Shown here in pieces: positions 17,532-26,565 of a stretch of 57,702 bases of DNA (its first letter is position 1; each line of letters begins with the position of its first letter). The notes under the pieces were generated by a model. The model searched no databases and had not been told where the DNA came from. It was given only the letters and a program-made list of their open reading frames with translations. The stretch is from positions 1 through 57,702 of the forward strand of contig CAMEWU010000001.1 of NCBI GenBank assembly GCA_945946715.1, given 5' to 3'. The DNA comes from an uncultured Clostridium sp. Its GTDB lineage: Bacteria; Bacillota; Clostridia; Lachnospirales; Lachnospiraceae. A program made the translations under genes and the position numbers.

Positions 17532-19625
17532 ATGAAGACAATTAGAGCAAAAGTAGTTTTCTTGGTAGCAATCTGTGCAGTGGTATCAACACTGATTAAT
17601 GGTACATTTAGTTATCAGGGCGCAGCAAAAGTCATAAATCAGGATGCAGAAGATATGATGACTATGAAGTGTGAAAATGGCAGCCAGGAAATCAATGCAA
17701 CCTTAAAACAGGTGGAACAGTCTGTAAATACACTGGCAAAACTGGCAGAGGAATCATTAACCGATTTAAAATCCTTTAAAACCAGTGACGAGTATGTGCA
17801 GGAGTATACGAAAGCCTTAGAGCCAATTGCATTAGAATCAGCCAATAATACGGAAGGGGCACTTACTTATTACATACGGTATAATCCGGAATTTACAAAT
17901 CCAACTTCTGGTATTTTTGCAACAAGAGATTCTGCGGATTCAGAATTCAAACAGTTGACTCCAACAGATTTTAGTATATATGACCCAAGTGATTTAGAGC
18001 ATGTTGGCTGGTATTACATACCGGTACAAAATGGAACGGCCACCTGGATGGATCCATATTTGAATTCCAATATTAATGTGTATATGATTTCTTATGTAGT
18101 GCCTATTTATGTAAATGGTGAATCTATTGGTATTGTTGGTATGGATATTGACTTTAGTCAGATTGAAGCGATTGCCGGAGATACAACCGTTTATGATGCC
18201 GGAGCATCCTTTATTGTGAATTCCGGAAATCAGATTATGTATCACAAGGAACTGGAATTCGGAACGGATCTTAACAATACAGATAATGGGATTTCTACAG
18301 ATTTGGTAAATGGATTAAATGACAGTAGCAATGAGAAAACAGGAATTGTTTATAGTTATAAGGGTGTGAAAAAGGTTGGTGTTTATCAGGAACTTGTAAA
18401 TGGCATGAAATTTGTTTTGACAGCACCAAAAGAGGAAATTCGGGATCATGCTTCAACTGTTTTGACAATGAACATGATTGCAATGTGTATTGCTCTTTTG
18501 TTCTCCATTGCACTTGGATTCTTTATGAGTGTAAGTATTTCGTCTCCGATTAAACAGGTAACAGAAATCGTGCGTAAGATTGCAGATCTGAATCTTTGTC
18601 GGGATGAGCGGATTGATTATTTAAGTCGTATGAAAGATGAGACCGGAGCTATGTCTCGAGCAGTACAGGAAATGAATGACCGCTTAATGGATATGGTACA
18701 GCAGTTAGAAGAGACCGGTTTAGTGGTTTTGGAGAATGCAGAACAGTTAAAAGGTAGTTCAGATGATGTCAGTGAGATGTGTAGTGATAATTCTGCTACA
18801 ACAGAAGAACTGGCAGCTGCAATGGAAGAGTCTTCTGCTACAGCAGCCAGCATTACCCAGAATATTGAGACGGTAAATGAAAATGCCAGAGAAATCATGA
18901 CATTATCACAAAGTGGAGAGACAGATTCTCAGCAGATATTGGAACGGGCACAAATGTTAAGTAATACAACGATGGAATCTGCAGAACGTACCCGGACTAT
19001 GTATGAGCAGGTAAGACAACAGACAGGAGAAGCGATTGAGAAATCAAAAGCTGTTGACCGAATTAATGAATTAACACAGACTATTTTGCAGATTTCTGCT
19101 CAGACCAATTTACTGGCATTAAATGCATCCATTGAAGCAGCAAGAGCTGGAGAGTCAGGTCGGGGATTTGCTGTTGTAGCGGACGAAATTGGCAATTTGG
19201 CAAGTCAAACTCAGAATACAGTAAATGATATAGATATTATTATTAAAGAAGTATATGAGGCAGTCAGCAGCATGGCAGATTGTTTGAATACCTCAACTGA
19301 GTTTTTGGAAGAAACCGTACTGGAAGATTACAATAAATTCATGAAGGTAAGTGAACAGTACGCAGAAGATGCAGGCAATTATGAGGCAAGTATGAAAGAG
19401 ATAGGAGAAGCGGTACGTACGCTGGGGTCTGCAATCGGAGAAATTACAGAAGCAATGGAAGGCATCAGTAAGATGACAGAAGAGTCGGCAGAGGGTATTT
19501 CAATTATTGCAGAGAAGACATCTGCTATTGTACAGAAGATGAATGACGAAGAGGAGCTGGTAGCAGCTAACCGGGAAAAGGCACAGAAGTTAGGTGACAT
19601 TGTTGGAAATTTCACCCTCGAATAA
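17532..19625 (+). CDS. Methyl-accepting chemotaxis protein with dCache-type sensor
   Basis: 697 aa. A membrane helix at about 5-25, an extracellular Cache-type ligand domain (about 35-300, including VGMDIDFSQIEAIAG), a second helix at about 312-334, HAMP (about 335-390) and a long cytoplasmic coiled-coil signalling domain. The kinase-contact tip reads ISAQTNLLALNASIEAARAG near residue 526. It is a single-gene unit with no che genes beside it. It implies a motile cell with a chemotaxis system elsewhere. The ligand is unknown; Cache domains often bind amino acids or organic acids. No C-terminal methyl-transferase-binding pentapeptide is evident. Confidence 0.93.
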   Translation: MKTIRAKVVFLVAICAVVSTLINGTFSYQGAAKVINQDAEDMMTMKCENGSQEINATLKQVEQSVNTLAKLAEESLTDLKSFKTSDEYVQEYTKALEPIALESANNTEGALTYYIRYNPEFTNPTSGIFATRDSADSEFKQLTPTDFSIYDPSDLEHVGWYYIPVQNGTATWMDPYLNSNINVYMISYVVPIYVNGESIGIVGMDIDFSQIEAIAGDTTVYDAGASFIVNSGNQIMYHKELEFGTDLNNTDNGISTDLVNGLNDSSNEKTGIVYSYKGVKKVGVYQELVNGMKFVLTAPKEEIRDHASTVLTMNMIAMCIALLFSIALGFFMSVSISSPIKQVTEIVRKIADLNLCRDERIDYLSRMKDETGAMSRAVQEMNDRLMDMVQQLEETGLVVLENAEQLKGSSDDVSEMCSDNSATTEELAAAMEESSATAASITQNIETVNENAREIMTLSQSGETDSQQILERAQMLSNTTMESAERTRTMYEQVRQQTGEAIEKSKAVDRINELTQTILQISAQTNLLALNASIEAARAGESGRGFAVVADEIGNLASQTQNTVNDIDIIIKEVYEAVSSMADCLNTSTEFLEETVLEDYNKFMKVSEQYAEDAGNYEASMKEIGEAVRTLGSAIGEITEAMEGISKMTEESAEGISIIAEKTSAIVQKMNDEEELVAANREKAQKLGDIVGNFTLE

Positions 19626-19664
19626 GTTGGAAATCTTACAGACTTATGGAAAATGTCGTTTATT

Positions 19665-19693
19665 TTGACAAAAATTATAATATAGTGTATAGT
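19665..19693 (+). promoter_or_regulatory. Promoter of the DUF4190-like gene
   Basis: TTGACA (19665-19670), 17-bp spacer, TATAGT (19688-19693), 40 bp before the ATG. Confidence 0.7.
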
Positions 19694-19732
19694 GAATTTA
19701 CCTAATGTGATATAGATGAAGGGAGAATTATT

Positions 19733-20029
19733 ATGAGCGACAATTTTAACAACGATTACACGTATGATGCATCTGTGCAACCTGTACAGGAAGAAAAGAA
19801 GGGTATGTCAATTGCCTCATTAGTATTGGGATGTGTTGGTATACTTGCATGGTGTTTGCCACTTCTTGGTTATCCGGTAACAATCGCTGGTATTGTTCTT
19901 GGTATCATTGGTATGAAGAAGGGTGGAAAGACTCTGGCAATCATTGGTATCATCTTATCTGCAATATTCTTAATTGCAACGCTGATTAACTCTATTGCAG
20001 GAGTTATGTTAGCAGTACAAAACTTCTAG
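19733..20029 (+). CDS. Small DUF4190-like membrane protein
   Basis: 98 aa. A hydrophilic N terminus (1-22) is followed by three hydrophobic stretches with the pattern SIASLVLGCVGIL, IAGIVLGIIGMKKGGK and LAIIGIILSAIFLI, typical of DUF4190 proteins. GAAGGGAG precedes the ATG. It is monocistronic with its own promoter and terminator. Function unknown. Confidence 0.75.
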   Translation: MSDNFNNDYTYDASVQPVQEEKKGMSIASLVLGCVGILAWCLPLLGYPVTIAGIVLGIIGMKKGGKTLAIIGIILSAIFLIATLINSIAGVMLAVQNF

Positions 20030-20040
20030 AACTTAATTTA

Positions 20041-20098
20041 GAGGCTGTTGCTTTTGCGAACAAAAATTCGTAAAGCGACAGCCTTATTTTTTCTTTTT
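20041..20098 (+). terminator. Rho-independent terminator
   Basis: AGGCTGT...TTGCGAA pairs with TTCG...AAGCGACAGCCT around a short A-rich loop (20042-20083), followed by a T-rich run. The remaining spacer to 20265 holds no recognisable feature. Confidence 0.75.
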
Positions 20099-20265
20099 TG
20101 ACTCAAGAAACATTTTTAAGGGCATATCGGTCATTAGAACGCTATGACGGAAGTTGTAAAACAGATAAGGAATCAAATGTTGCTAGTACTTTCAATTAAA
20201 ACAATTGCATTAAATGCTTTTTGATTCTTGTAGAATATAATAAATATAAAAAATGTAAAAAATAA

Positions 20266-20294
20266 TTGAAAAATGTTCTGGCGTGATGTATAAT
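20266..20294 (+). promoter_or_regulatory. Promoter at the 5' end of the Rpn-like gene
   Basis: TTGAAA (20266-20271), 17-bp spacer, TATAAT (20289-20294). The -10 box lies only 19 bp before the putative TTG start, leaving a very short leader. Confidence 0.65.
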
Positions 20295-20313
20295 AGATGA
20301 AAGCAGGCTGGTA

Positions 20314-21135
20314 TTGGAATTGATTTTAGAGAAACCGGTGAAAGCGGTGAGCGTTCGAGCAGAACGAACTGTTTTATTCAATTCCGATTTTCGAAGTGTT
20401 CGATTGGACATTTTTGCTACCGATGAATTAGCAGTAGATTATAATTTAGAAATGCAAAATGAAGATGAAGGAAACCTTCCGAAGCGTAGTCGTTATCATC
20501 AGGCAGAAATTGATGTAGCATCTTTAAAACCAGGTGAAGATTTTAACGACTTGAAACCAAGTATCATAGTTTTTATATGTACCTTTGATCCTTTTGGAAA
20601 AAATGCATATCGATACACCTTTGAGCAACGTTGTACTGAGTATGATTTTGCATTGGGTGATGAAACAAAACGGATTTTTTTGAATACAAAAGGTAAAAAT
20701 GATAACGAAGTTTCACAAGAATTAAAATGGTTTCTAAAGTATGTAGAGAATTCCACAGATGGCTATGTAGACCAGGTGGAAAGCACTAAGATACGTCAAC
20801 TTCACGAAAGAGTTAAAGAGCTGAAAAGAAGCCGAAAATTGGAGGAACGCTATATGCATTTTGAAGAATTGTTAGAAAGGGAATTGAAAAAGGGGTTCGA
20901 AAAAGGCATTAAGCAAGGCATTGAACAAGGCATTGAAAAAGGCATTGAGCAAGGCATTGAACAAGGTATTGAACAAGGTATTGAGCAAGGTGTGAAAAAA
21001 GGTCAAGTAATGGAGCGCAAAAGACTCTTTACCTTAATTTCCCGTATGGCTTCCAATGGTGAAAGTGAACTTATTTCTAAATTAAGTGAAAATGAAGAAT
21101 TTTATGAGACAATGCTGGAAAAGTATAATCTGTAG
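20314..21135 (+). CDS. Rpn-family PD-(D/E)XK nuclease / putative transposase, possibly 5'-truncated
   Basis: 273 aa from a TTG start (weak AGCAGG upstream; in-frame stop at 20284). A PD-(D/E)XK core is visible as Asp32 in SVRLDIF and Glu46-x-Gln48 in NLEMQ, followed by the family pattern PKRSRYHQAEID and FICTFDPFG. Family relatives, as I recall them, carry additional N-terminal residues before the LEKPVK segment, so this copy may have lost its start, or may use the TTG just after a perfect promoter. Residues about 195-228 are a tandem tetrapeptide repeat (GIEQ/GIEK). Such proteins promote RecA-independent recombination or act as phage-defence nucleases. It is a monocistronic gene. Confidence 0.75.
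   Translation: MELILEKPVKAVSVRAERTVLFNSDFRSVRLDIFATDELAVDYNLEMQNEDEGNLPKRSRYHQAEIDVASLKPGEDFNDLKPSIIVFICTFDPFGKNAYRYTFEQRCTEYDFALGDETKRIFLNTKGKNDNEVSQELKWFLKYVENSTDGYVDQVESTKIRQLHERVKELKRSRKLEERYMHFEELLERELKKGFEKGIKQGIEQGIEKGIEQGIEQGIEQGIEQGVKKGQVMERKRLFTLISRMASNGESELISKLSENEEFYETMLEKYNL
20903..20999 (+). repeat. 12-bp coding tandem repeat (GIEQ/GIEK), about eight units
   Basis: Units of the type GGCATTGAACAA repeat in frame with small third-position changes. A unit gain or loss keeps the frame and lengthens the helical tail of the nuclease by four residues. Confidence 0.9.
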
Positions 21136-21405
21136 ATTCTAAATAATTCAAATGGAGTATTGTTATACTTCGTCGAGAAATTTCAAAAACAGTATCAAAT
21201 AATTTCAACATGATTTTATGGCACAAAGGATATTGTTCTGCTAAAAATAATACCTTAATAATAGAATAATTATTTGCTAACTAACTGTACGCAGGGATAG
21301 GTGTGTATGGTCTTTTTTGTTGTATAAATTGGGAATAACTGCTCATACTTTTAGAGTCAAGAAAAGTTCATTGAAGGATTAATTTCAATAAAATGGAGCA
21401 TAAGT

Positions 21406-22500
21406 ATGAAAGAGAAACAGTTACCCATTATCAATAAAAGTGGTTACTATGAGATTCGATTGGAGAGCATTGGTGGCCTTGGGGCAAATCTATGTGGAAA
21501 AATGATAGGGGAACTGGGACTGAAATATTTAGGGTTAAACAGTGCCAGTTTTTCCAGCTATGGTTCTGAGAAAACCGGAACACCGGTAAAGGCTTTTATC
21601 CGCTTTAGTGATTCAGAAAAAGAAATCCGCATTCATTCTCCTGTAGTGGAGCCCCATTTGCTTGGTATTTTTCACGAGGCATTGCTAAGTAATCCTTCTA
21701 CATTGGAAGGCTGTCAGCAAAATACTCAAATTGTGGTTAATACCGGGGAGTCGGGAGAGGCATTAATTAAAAAATATGGAATTTCCTTAGAAGAAATTCA
21801 TATAATACCGGCGCAACAAATCGCAATGGAGACCCATTCCCGTATTAACGTGGTCATGCTTGGAGCAATGGCAAAGGTTATGGGTTTTATCCCGCTTGAT
21901 GCAGTAAATAAAATATGTGAGAAGACATTAGGAAAAAAATATCCGGATGCGCTGACCGGCAATCTGGAGGGAATCCGAAGAGGATATGAGGAGGTGGTTA
22001 TGTATTCTCATAAGGGTAAAACGGAAAAGAGTATGGGAATACAGAAAGAAGCAGAAATTCCCCAATGGGGCTATGAGACTGCACCGATTGGGGGAATTAA
22101 CCCATTATATGGAAATAGTGTAACATCGGATGTTTCTCCTTCCCGTCAAGGCTTTATTCCTGTCTTTATTCCCGAACGATGCATTAACTGTGGACTGTGT
22201 GATTCTACATGCCCGGATATGGTTTTTCAGTTTCAAAAGGGAGAATATAAAGGAAGAGAAATGATGATAAATAAGGGTCTGGATTACTATCATTGTAAGG
22301 GCTGTCTTCGCTGTGTGGAAGTATGTCCGGTGCAGGCACTGGTTCGTGGTGTGGAAACGGAATATCCGGAGAAGCCTTGGTTTCTGCCGAATCAGGAAAT
22401 GATAAGAAAACCGGAAGATTATGAGAAGACGGGAGCGGACAGTTATATCACATCGGAATCGTATTTGACAGAAAAACGGATGGAAGGCGGTGAGGTATAG
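21406..22500 (+). CDS. 2-oxoacid:ferredoxin oxidoreductase, fused gamma and delta (ferredoxin) subunits
   Basis: 364 aa. Residues about 15-200 are a 2-oxoacid oxidoreductase gamma domain (IGGLGANLCGKMIGEL, SSYGSEKTGTPVKAF). Residues about 240-310 hold two 4Fe-4S motifs, CINCGLCDSTCP and CKGCLRCVEVCP, as in the delta subunit. It should carry electrons from oxidative decarboxylation of a 2-oxoacid to ferredoxin. The partner alpha/beta gene begins two bases after the stop. The preceding 270 bp show no convincing promoter. Substrate (pyruvate, branched-chain or aryl 2-oxoacid) cannot be settled from sequence. Confidence 0.88.
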   Translation: MKEKQLPIINKSGYYEIRLESIGGLGANLCGKMIGELGLKYLGLNSASFSSYGSEKTGTPVKAFIRFSDSEKEIRIHSPVVEPHLLGIFHEALLSNPSTLEGCQQNTQIVVNTGESGEALIKKYGISLEEIHIIPAQQIAMETHSRINVVMLGAMAKVMGFIPLDAVNKICEKTLGKKYPDALTGNLEGIRRGYEEVVMYSHKGKTEKSMGIQKEAEIPQWGYETAPIGGINPLYGNSVTSDVSPSRQGFIPVFIPERCINCGLCDSTCPDMVFQFQKGEYKGREMMINKGLDYYHCKGCLRCVEVCPVQALVRGVETEYPEKPWFLPNQEMIRKPEDYEKTGADSYITSESYLTEKRMEGGEV

Positions 22501-22502
22501 AC

Positions 22503-24740
22503 ATGAAAGAACAAATCATGGAATATGCCAGTGGAAATGAAATGGCAGCCATAGCAGTACAACAGATTGGCTATGATTTAATGGGGTATTATCCCATTAC
22601 ACCCTCTACACAAATCGCAGAGAATCTGGACGCTATGCGGGCTGCCGGAGAGACAGATTTGATTATGATTGCGGCAGAAGGAGAACACAGTGCTGCAGGT
22701 ATCTGTTATGGTGCCTCTGTGGGTGGTGGACGAGTGTTCAATGCAACCAGTGCCAATGGCTTGCTGTATGCCATAGAGCAGTTGCCTGTACAGTCAGGTA
22801 CCCGTTACCCTATGGTCATGAATGTGGCATGTCGAACGGTATCCGGTCCCTTATCAATTAAAGGAGACCACAGTGATATCATGTATATGCTAAATGCAGG
22901 CTGGATTATTTTCTTTGCCCATACGGTACAGGAGGTATATGATTTCAATATTCTGGCACTGAAATTAGCAGAGCAGGTACGCCTTCCGGCAGTAGTTGCA
23001 TTTGACGGTTTTTTTACCAGTCATCAAAAACGGCGGTGTTATCGTTTTGCAGAGGAGAAGGTTATACGGGACTTTCTTGGTGAAAAGAAAGAAACTTATC
23101 CTTTTTTTGATTTTGAACACCCGATTACTGTAGGCTCTTATATGAATGAGCCGGATTTGATTAACAATCGTTATCAATTACATTTGGCTATGGAGAAGGC
23201 TCGGAATGCCTTGCCGACCTTGTTTCAGGAGTACCGGAATTTATCAGGCAGAGAGTATGCACAGATAGAGACATACCGATGTGAAGATGCAGAAACCATA
23301 TTGATTTTGTTAGGTTCTTCCTATGATACTTCAATAGAAGCAGTAGAACAAATGAGAAAACAAGGCGAAGCCGTTGGCGTGCTGACACTTCATTTGTTGC
23401 GTCCGTTTCCGGCTAAGGAGTTGTGGGATGCTTGTAAAAATGCAGCCTGCCTTGTAGTAGCAGACCGACAGGACAGTTATGGAGCAGAAGGCGGAAATCT
23501 TTCTATGGAGGTACGGGCAGTAATGCAGCGGTACGGTGGGCAGGCAAAGATTAAGAACCTGATTTACGGCTTGGGTGGAAAAGACTTCTTTGTGGAGGAT
23601 GCAGTAAAAATGTTCCGCTGGACCAAGGAAGAAAAAGAGGACTTCTGTTATTATGGAGTGACACCAGGGAGAGAAGAGGAAAGATCCAGTCGAGGTGGGG
23701 AGGGACTTCCCTATTTTCCACCATTGACGCCAGACAGAACGAAACTGGGACTGACACAGGCAGTTGAAACTGGGGATGGATTTACAGTAAAGGGTGGAAC
23801 ACTGAATGCTACGACTGCTATGCCGAAACGAATTGCACCGGGGCATGGTGCCTGCCCGGGATGTGGAATACCGGTAAATCTGAATCTGTTGTTGCGGGCA
23901 ATCGAAGATCCGGTAGTGCTGTTATTCCAAACCGGATGCGGGATGATTGTCACAACACCATATCCGAAGACCAGTTTTAAAGTTCCATATGTCCACAATT
24001 TATTTCAAAATGGGGCGGCAACTTTAAGTGGTTTGGCAGAAATCTGTTATCGGAAGCAGAAAAAAGGGGAACTTCCACCGGGAGAGATATTATTTATCAT
24101 GGTTAGTGGAGATGGGGGCATGGATATCGGTATGGGTGCAGCGTTAGGAACTGCTTTGCGAGGACATCATTTACTGCTTTTTGAGTATGATAATGGAGGT
24201 TATATGAATACAGGTTACCAGTTATCCTATTCCACGCCCAAGGGTGCCAGGAGCTCCACCTCACATGTAGGAAAAGAACAATATGGAAAGACCTTCTTTC
24301 ATAAAGATATGCCCCAGCTCATGGCAGCGGCTAATATTCCTTATGTAGCTACAGTAGCAGAATCCAATCCGATGGATTTTATGAAGAAGGCGGCAAAGGC
24401 GGCGGCATATGCAAAGCAGAAAGGAGTTGCCTATGTAAAAGCGTTATCCGCCTGTCCGTTGAACTGGAATGATAAACCGTCAACGGAACGAAAGGTTATT
24501 GAAGCAGCCGTTGATTGTTGTTATTTTCCTCTGTATGAAGTAGAACAGGGTAAGACAAAATTAAGCTATGACCCGGAGAAGACAGGAAAGAAACGTCCGG
24601 TCTTGGAATGGCTGTCCATGATGGGACGCACAAAGCATCTGGCAAAAGAAGAATATACGGAAATCGTGGAAGAAATACAGATAGAAGTAGACCATCGATA
24701 CAGGCGGTTAAAGGAACGGGCAGAGCATCCGTTGTTATAA
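22503..24740 (+). CDS. 2-oxoacid:ferredoxin oxidoreductase, fused alpha and beta subunits
   Basis: 745 aa. The N-terminal part (about 1-390) is the alpha subunit (GNEMAAIAVQQIG, YYPITPSTQIAENL). The C-terminal part (about 435-745) is the TPP-binding beta subunit: GHGACPGCGIP supplies Cys ligands for a 4Fe-4S cluster, GDGGMDIGMG is the TPP/Mg motif, and YMNTGYQLSYSTPKGA is characteristic of pyruvate- and 2-oxoisovalerate-type enzymes. With the preceding gene it makes a complete two-polypeptide enzyme producing acyl-CoA, CO2 and reduced ferredoxin. Usually the four functions are on four chains or one long chain, so this 2+2 fusion is a distinct layout. Confidence 0.9.
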   Translation: MKEQIMEYASGNEMAAIAVQQIGYDLMGYYPITPSTQIAENLDAMRAAGETDLIMIAAEGEHSAAGICYGASVGGGRVFNATSANGLLYAIEQLPVQSGTRYPMVMNVACRTVSGPLSIKGDHSDIMYMLNAGWIIFFAHTVQEVYDFNILALKLAEQVRLPAVVAFDGFFTSHQKRRCYRFAEEKVIRDFLGEKKETYPFFDFEHPITVGSYMNEPDLINNRYQLHLAMEKARNALPTLFQEYRNLSGREYAQIETYRCEDAETILILLGSSYDTSIEAVEQMRKQGEAVGVLTLHLLRPFPAKELWDACKNAACLVVADRQDSYGAEGGNLSMEVRAVMQRYGGQAKIKNLIYGLGGKDFFVEDAVKMFRWTKEEKEDFCYYGVTPGREEERSSRGGEGLPYFPPLTPDRTKLGLTQAVETGDGFTVKGGTLNATTAMPKRIAPGHGACPGCGIPVNLNLLLRAIEDPVVLLFQTGCGMIVTTPYPKTSFKVPYVHNLFQNGAATLSGLAEICYRKQKKGELPPGEILFIMVSGDGGMDIGMGAALGTALRGHHLLLFEYDNGGYMNTGYQLSYSTPKGARSSTSHVGKEQYGKTFFHKDMPQLMAAANIPYVATVAESNPMDFMKKAAKAAAYAKQKGVAYVKALSACPLNWNDKPSTERKVIEAAVDCCYFPLYEVEQGKTKLSYDPEKTGKKRPVLEWLSMMGRTKHLAKEEYTEIVEEIQIEVDHRYRRLKERAEHPLL

Positions 24741-24781
24741 CGGAGAACAATGATATATTAATAGGAAAGGAATAGAATCGT

Positions 24782-25390
24782 ATGGCAGTTGATTTTAAGA
24801 ACAGTGAAACAAAGGATAACTTAATGCGGGCATTTGCAGGAGAGAGTCAGGCACGGAATCGTTATACCTTTGGTGCTTCACAGGCTATGAAGGAGAAACA
24901 GCAGGCAATAGCACAGGTATTTATCTATACGGCAAATCAGGAAAAAGAGCATGCGGAGATTTTTTATAAGCATTTGAAAGAGTTGGGAGGAGAAACCATT
25001 CATGTAGATGGTGGCTATCCGGTAGATATTACCGATGATTTGGCAGAATTGCTTCGTATGGCTCAACACAATGAATACGAGGAACATGACGATGTATATA
25101 AACGATTTGGAGATAAAGCTAAAGAAGAAGGATTTCTAAAGGTAGCAGCTTCCTTCCATATGATAGCAGAGATTGAAAAGTATCATGGTGATCGGTTTGG
25201 ACGGTTTGCTGAATGGTTGGAAAATAATAAGCTTCATGTATCATCAGTAAGCACAGGATGGATTTGCCTGAATTGCGGATACATTTATGAGGGAGAAGCA
25301 GCACCGGAGAAGTGCCCGGTCTGTGATCATGACAAGGGATACTTTATTCGGCTGGAATTATCACCATTTGCCGGGGATTGCAAGGAATAG
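24782..25390 (+). CDS. rbr: Rubrerythrin
   Basis: 202 aa. A diiron four-helix domain (about 1-150) with Glu ligands in AGESQARNRYTF and NQEKEHAEIFYKHL, then a C-terminal rubredoxin domain with CLNCGYIYEG and CPVCDH. It reduces peroxide in the cytosol using electrons from a reduced rubredoxin or NADH-linked partner, as in strict anaerobes. AGGAAAGGAA precedes the start. It stands 40 bp after the oxidoreductase gene and may be co-transcribed with it. Confidence 0.96.
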   Translation: MAVDFKNSETKDNLMRAFAGESQARNRYTFGASQAMKEKQQAIAQVFIYTANQEKEHAEIFYKHLKELGGETIHVDGGYPVDITDDLAELLRMAQHNEYEEHDDVYKRFGDKAKEEGFLKVAASFHMIAEIEKYHGDRFGRFAEWLENNKLHVSSVSTGWICLNCGYIYEGEAAPEKCPVCDHDKGYFIRLELSPFAGDCKE

Positions 25391-25420
25391 ATGTTTGTTA
25401 GATGGTAAGGCAGAAAAATA

Positions 25421-25454
25421 ACAGAGGAACAGCCTTTGACGGTTGTTCCTCTGT
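25421..25454. terminator. Terminator hairpin between convergent genes
   Basis: The 14-nt arm 25421-25434 pairs with 25441-25454 (one G-T pair), loop TTTGAC, moderate T content after it. It can serve rubrerythrin and perhaps the convergent aldolase gene. Confidence 0.7.
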
Positions 25455-25471
25455 CTTTAATCTTACTTCAT

Positions 25472-26449
25472 TTAGTAATTTTCCAGCAGGGATTTATAAA
25501 ATTCACAATAATCCTTCCGATTTTCGGCGGTAAAGGACATTGCCTCCCTTGGATGACGATTTAACTGACCGGTAAACATATATTGCAGGTCATATCCCCA
25601 AACAATACCGGATTCTTTCAGTGGAATCATATATTTTTCAATGAAGATTAATAAGCTGTATAAGCTGTATCTTGGGTTCTTCAGGAAGCCAAGAAGCAGT
25701 TCCATAGCACAGTTGCCGGCACCTCTGCCCATGCCCTGTGCTGTTGCGTCCAGATAGGAAACACCATATGAAAGAGTTTCGATGGTATTGGCAAATGCAA
25801 GATTCTGGTTGTTGTGTGCGTGGAATCCTACCTTTTTGCCGGTTTTCTCTGCATAGGATAAATAAGTTCTGGCAAGCTCTGCCGCATTTTCCGGATACAG
25901 AGAACCATAACTATCTACTAAGTAAATGACATCAACATTTGTGTTGCAGAGCATTTCCAAAGCTTCTTCCACCTGATTGGTATTTGCCTGAGAAATTGCC
26001 ATGATATTACAGGTGGTTTCATAACCCAGATCATGGAAATATTCAATCATTTCGATAGCTGCCGGTATCTGATGAATATAGCAGGCTACCCGAACCATAT
26101 CGATGACACTTTCGCTCTTTGGAAGGAAATCTGTTTTGAAATCACATCTTCCTACATCCGCCATAACCGCAATCTTCATATCAGAAATGTTATCACCAAC
26201 AATGGAACGGATGTCTTCTTCGTTGCAGAATTTCCACTTTCCAAAATCTGCTTCATTAAATAAAGTCTTGCTTGCCTTATAACCAAATTCCATATAGTCA
26301 ACGCCGCTTTTAATATTGGTTTTATAAAGCTCGCGTACAAATTCATCTGTAAATTCAAAATTGTTACATAATCCACCGTCGCGGATGGTAGCATCCAGTA
26401 CCTTTATATCATCCCGGACACTCATTAAATTACCTTTTCTTGTTTCCAT
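25472..26449 (-). CDS. DRE-TIM metallolyase / aldolase (HMGL-like)
   Basis: 325 aa. It carries the signature LDATIRDGG (variant of DRE) near residue 18, an Asp-containing metal site, the metal-binding HAHNN late in the barrel and GRGAGNC at the strand-7 loop. These mark the HMGL/4-hydroxy-2-oxovalerate aldolase/isopropylmalate synthase superfamily. It is shorter than synthases of that group and lacks a regulatory domain, so an aldolase role on a 2-oxo acid is likely, substrate unknown. AGGAG lies about 8 nt before METRKG; an internal Met9 is an alternative. It is monocistronic. Confidence 0.82.
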   Translation of the reverse strand: METRKGNLMSVRDDIKVLDATIRDGGLCNNFEFTDEFVRELYKTNIKSGVDYMEFGYKASKTLFNEADFGKWKFCNEEDIRSIVGDNISDMKIAVMADVGRCDFKTDFLPKSESVIDMVRVACYIHQIPAAIEMIEYFHDLGYETTCNIMAISQANTNQVEEALEMLCNTNVDVIYLVDSYGSLYPENAAELARTYLSYAEKTGKKVGFHAHNNQNLAFANTIETLSYGVSYLDATAQGMGRGAGNCAMELLLGFLKNPRYSLYSLLIFIEKYMIPLKESGIVWGYDLQYMFTGQLNRHPREAMSFTAENRKDYCEFYKSLLENY

Positions 26450-26480
26450 TTTTCAATCTCCTGTAAAAACATTTTATGAT

Positions 26481-26514
26481 GCTCTGTTGCTTTAATGCGA
26501 TAAAGCAACAGAGC
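26481..26514. other. Perfect 14-bp hairpin in the aldolase leader
   Basis: GCTCTGTTGCTTTA (26481-26494) pairs with TAAAGCAACAGAGC (26501-26514), loop ATGCGA. It lies 31 bp upstream of the aldolase start on the minus strand. No strong T run follows on either strand, so it may be a leader structure rather than a terminator. Confidence 0.6.
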
Positions 26515-26565
26515 GATGATTGCATTGTAACACTATTGTATGGGTTTGTCAAATGGGAAATATGA

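Noticed and set aside
20903..20999. Short CRISPR-like direct repeat
   Set aside because: It is a 12-bp in-frame coding repeat inside the nuclease gene with no spacers.
20314..21135. Insertion sequence with terminal inverted repeats
   Set aside because: The gene is of the Rpn nuclease type, and no flanking inverted repeats or target duplication could be seen.
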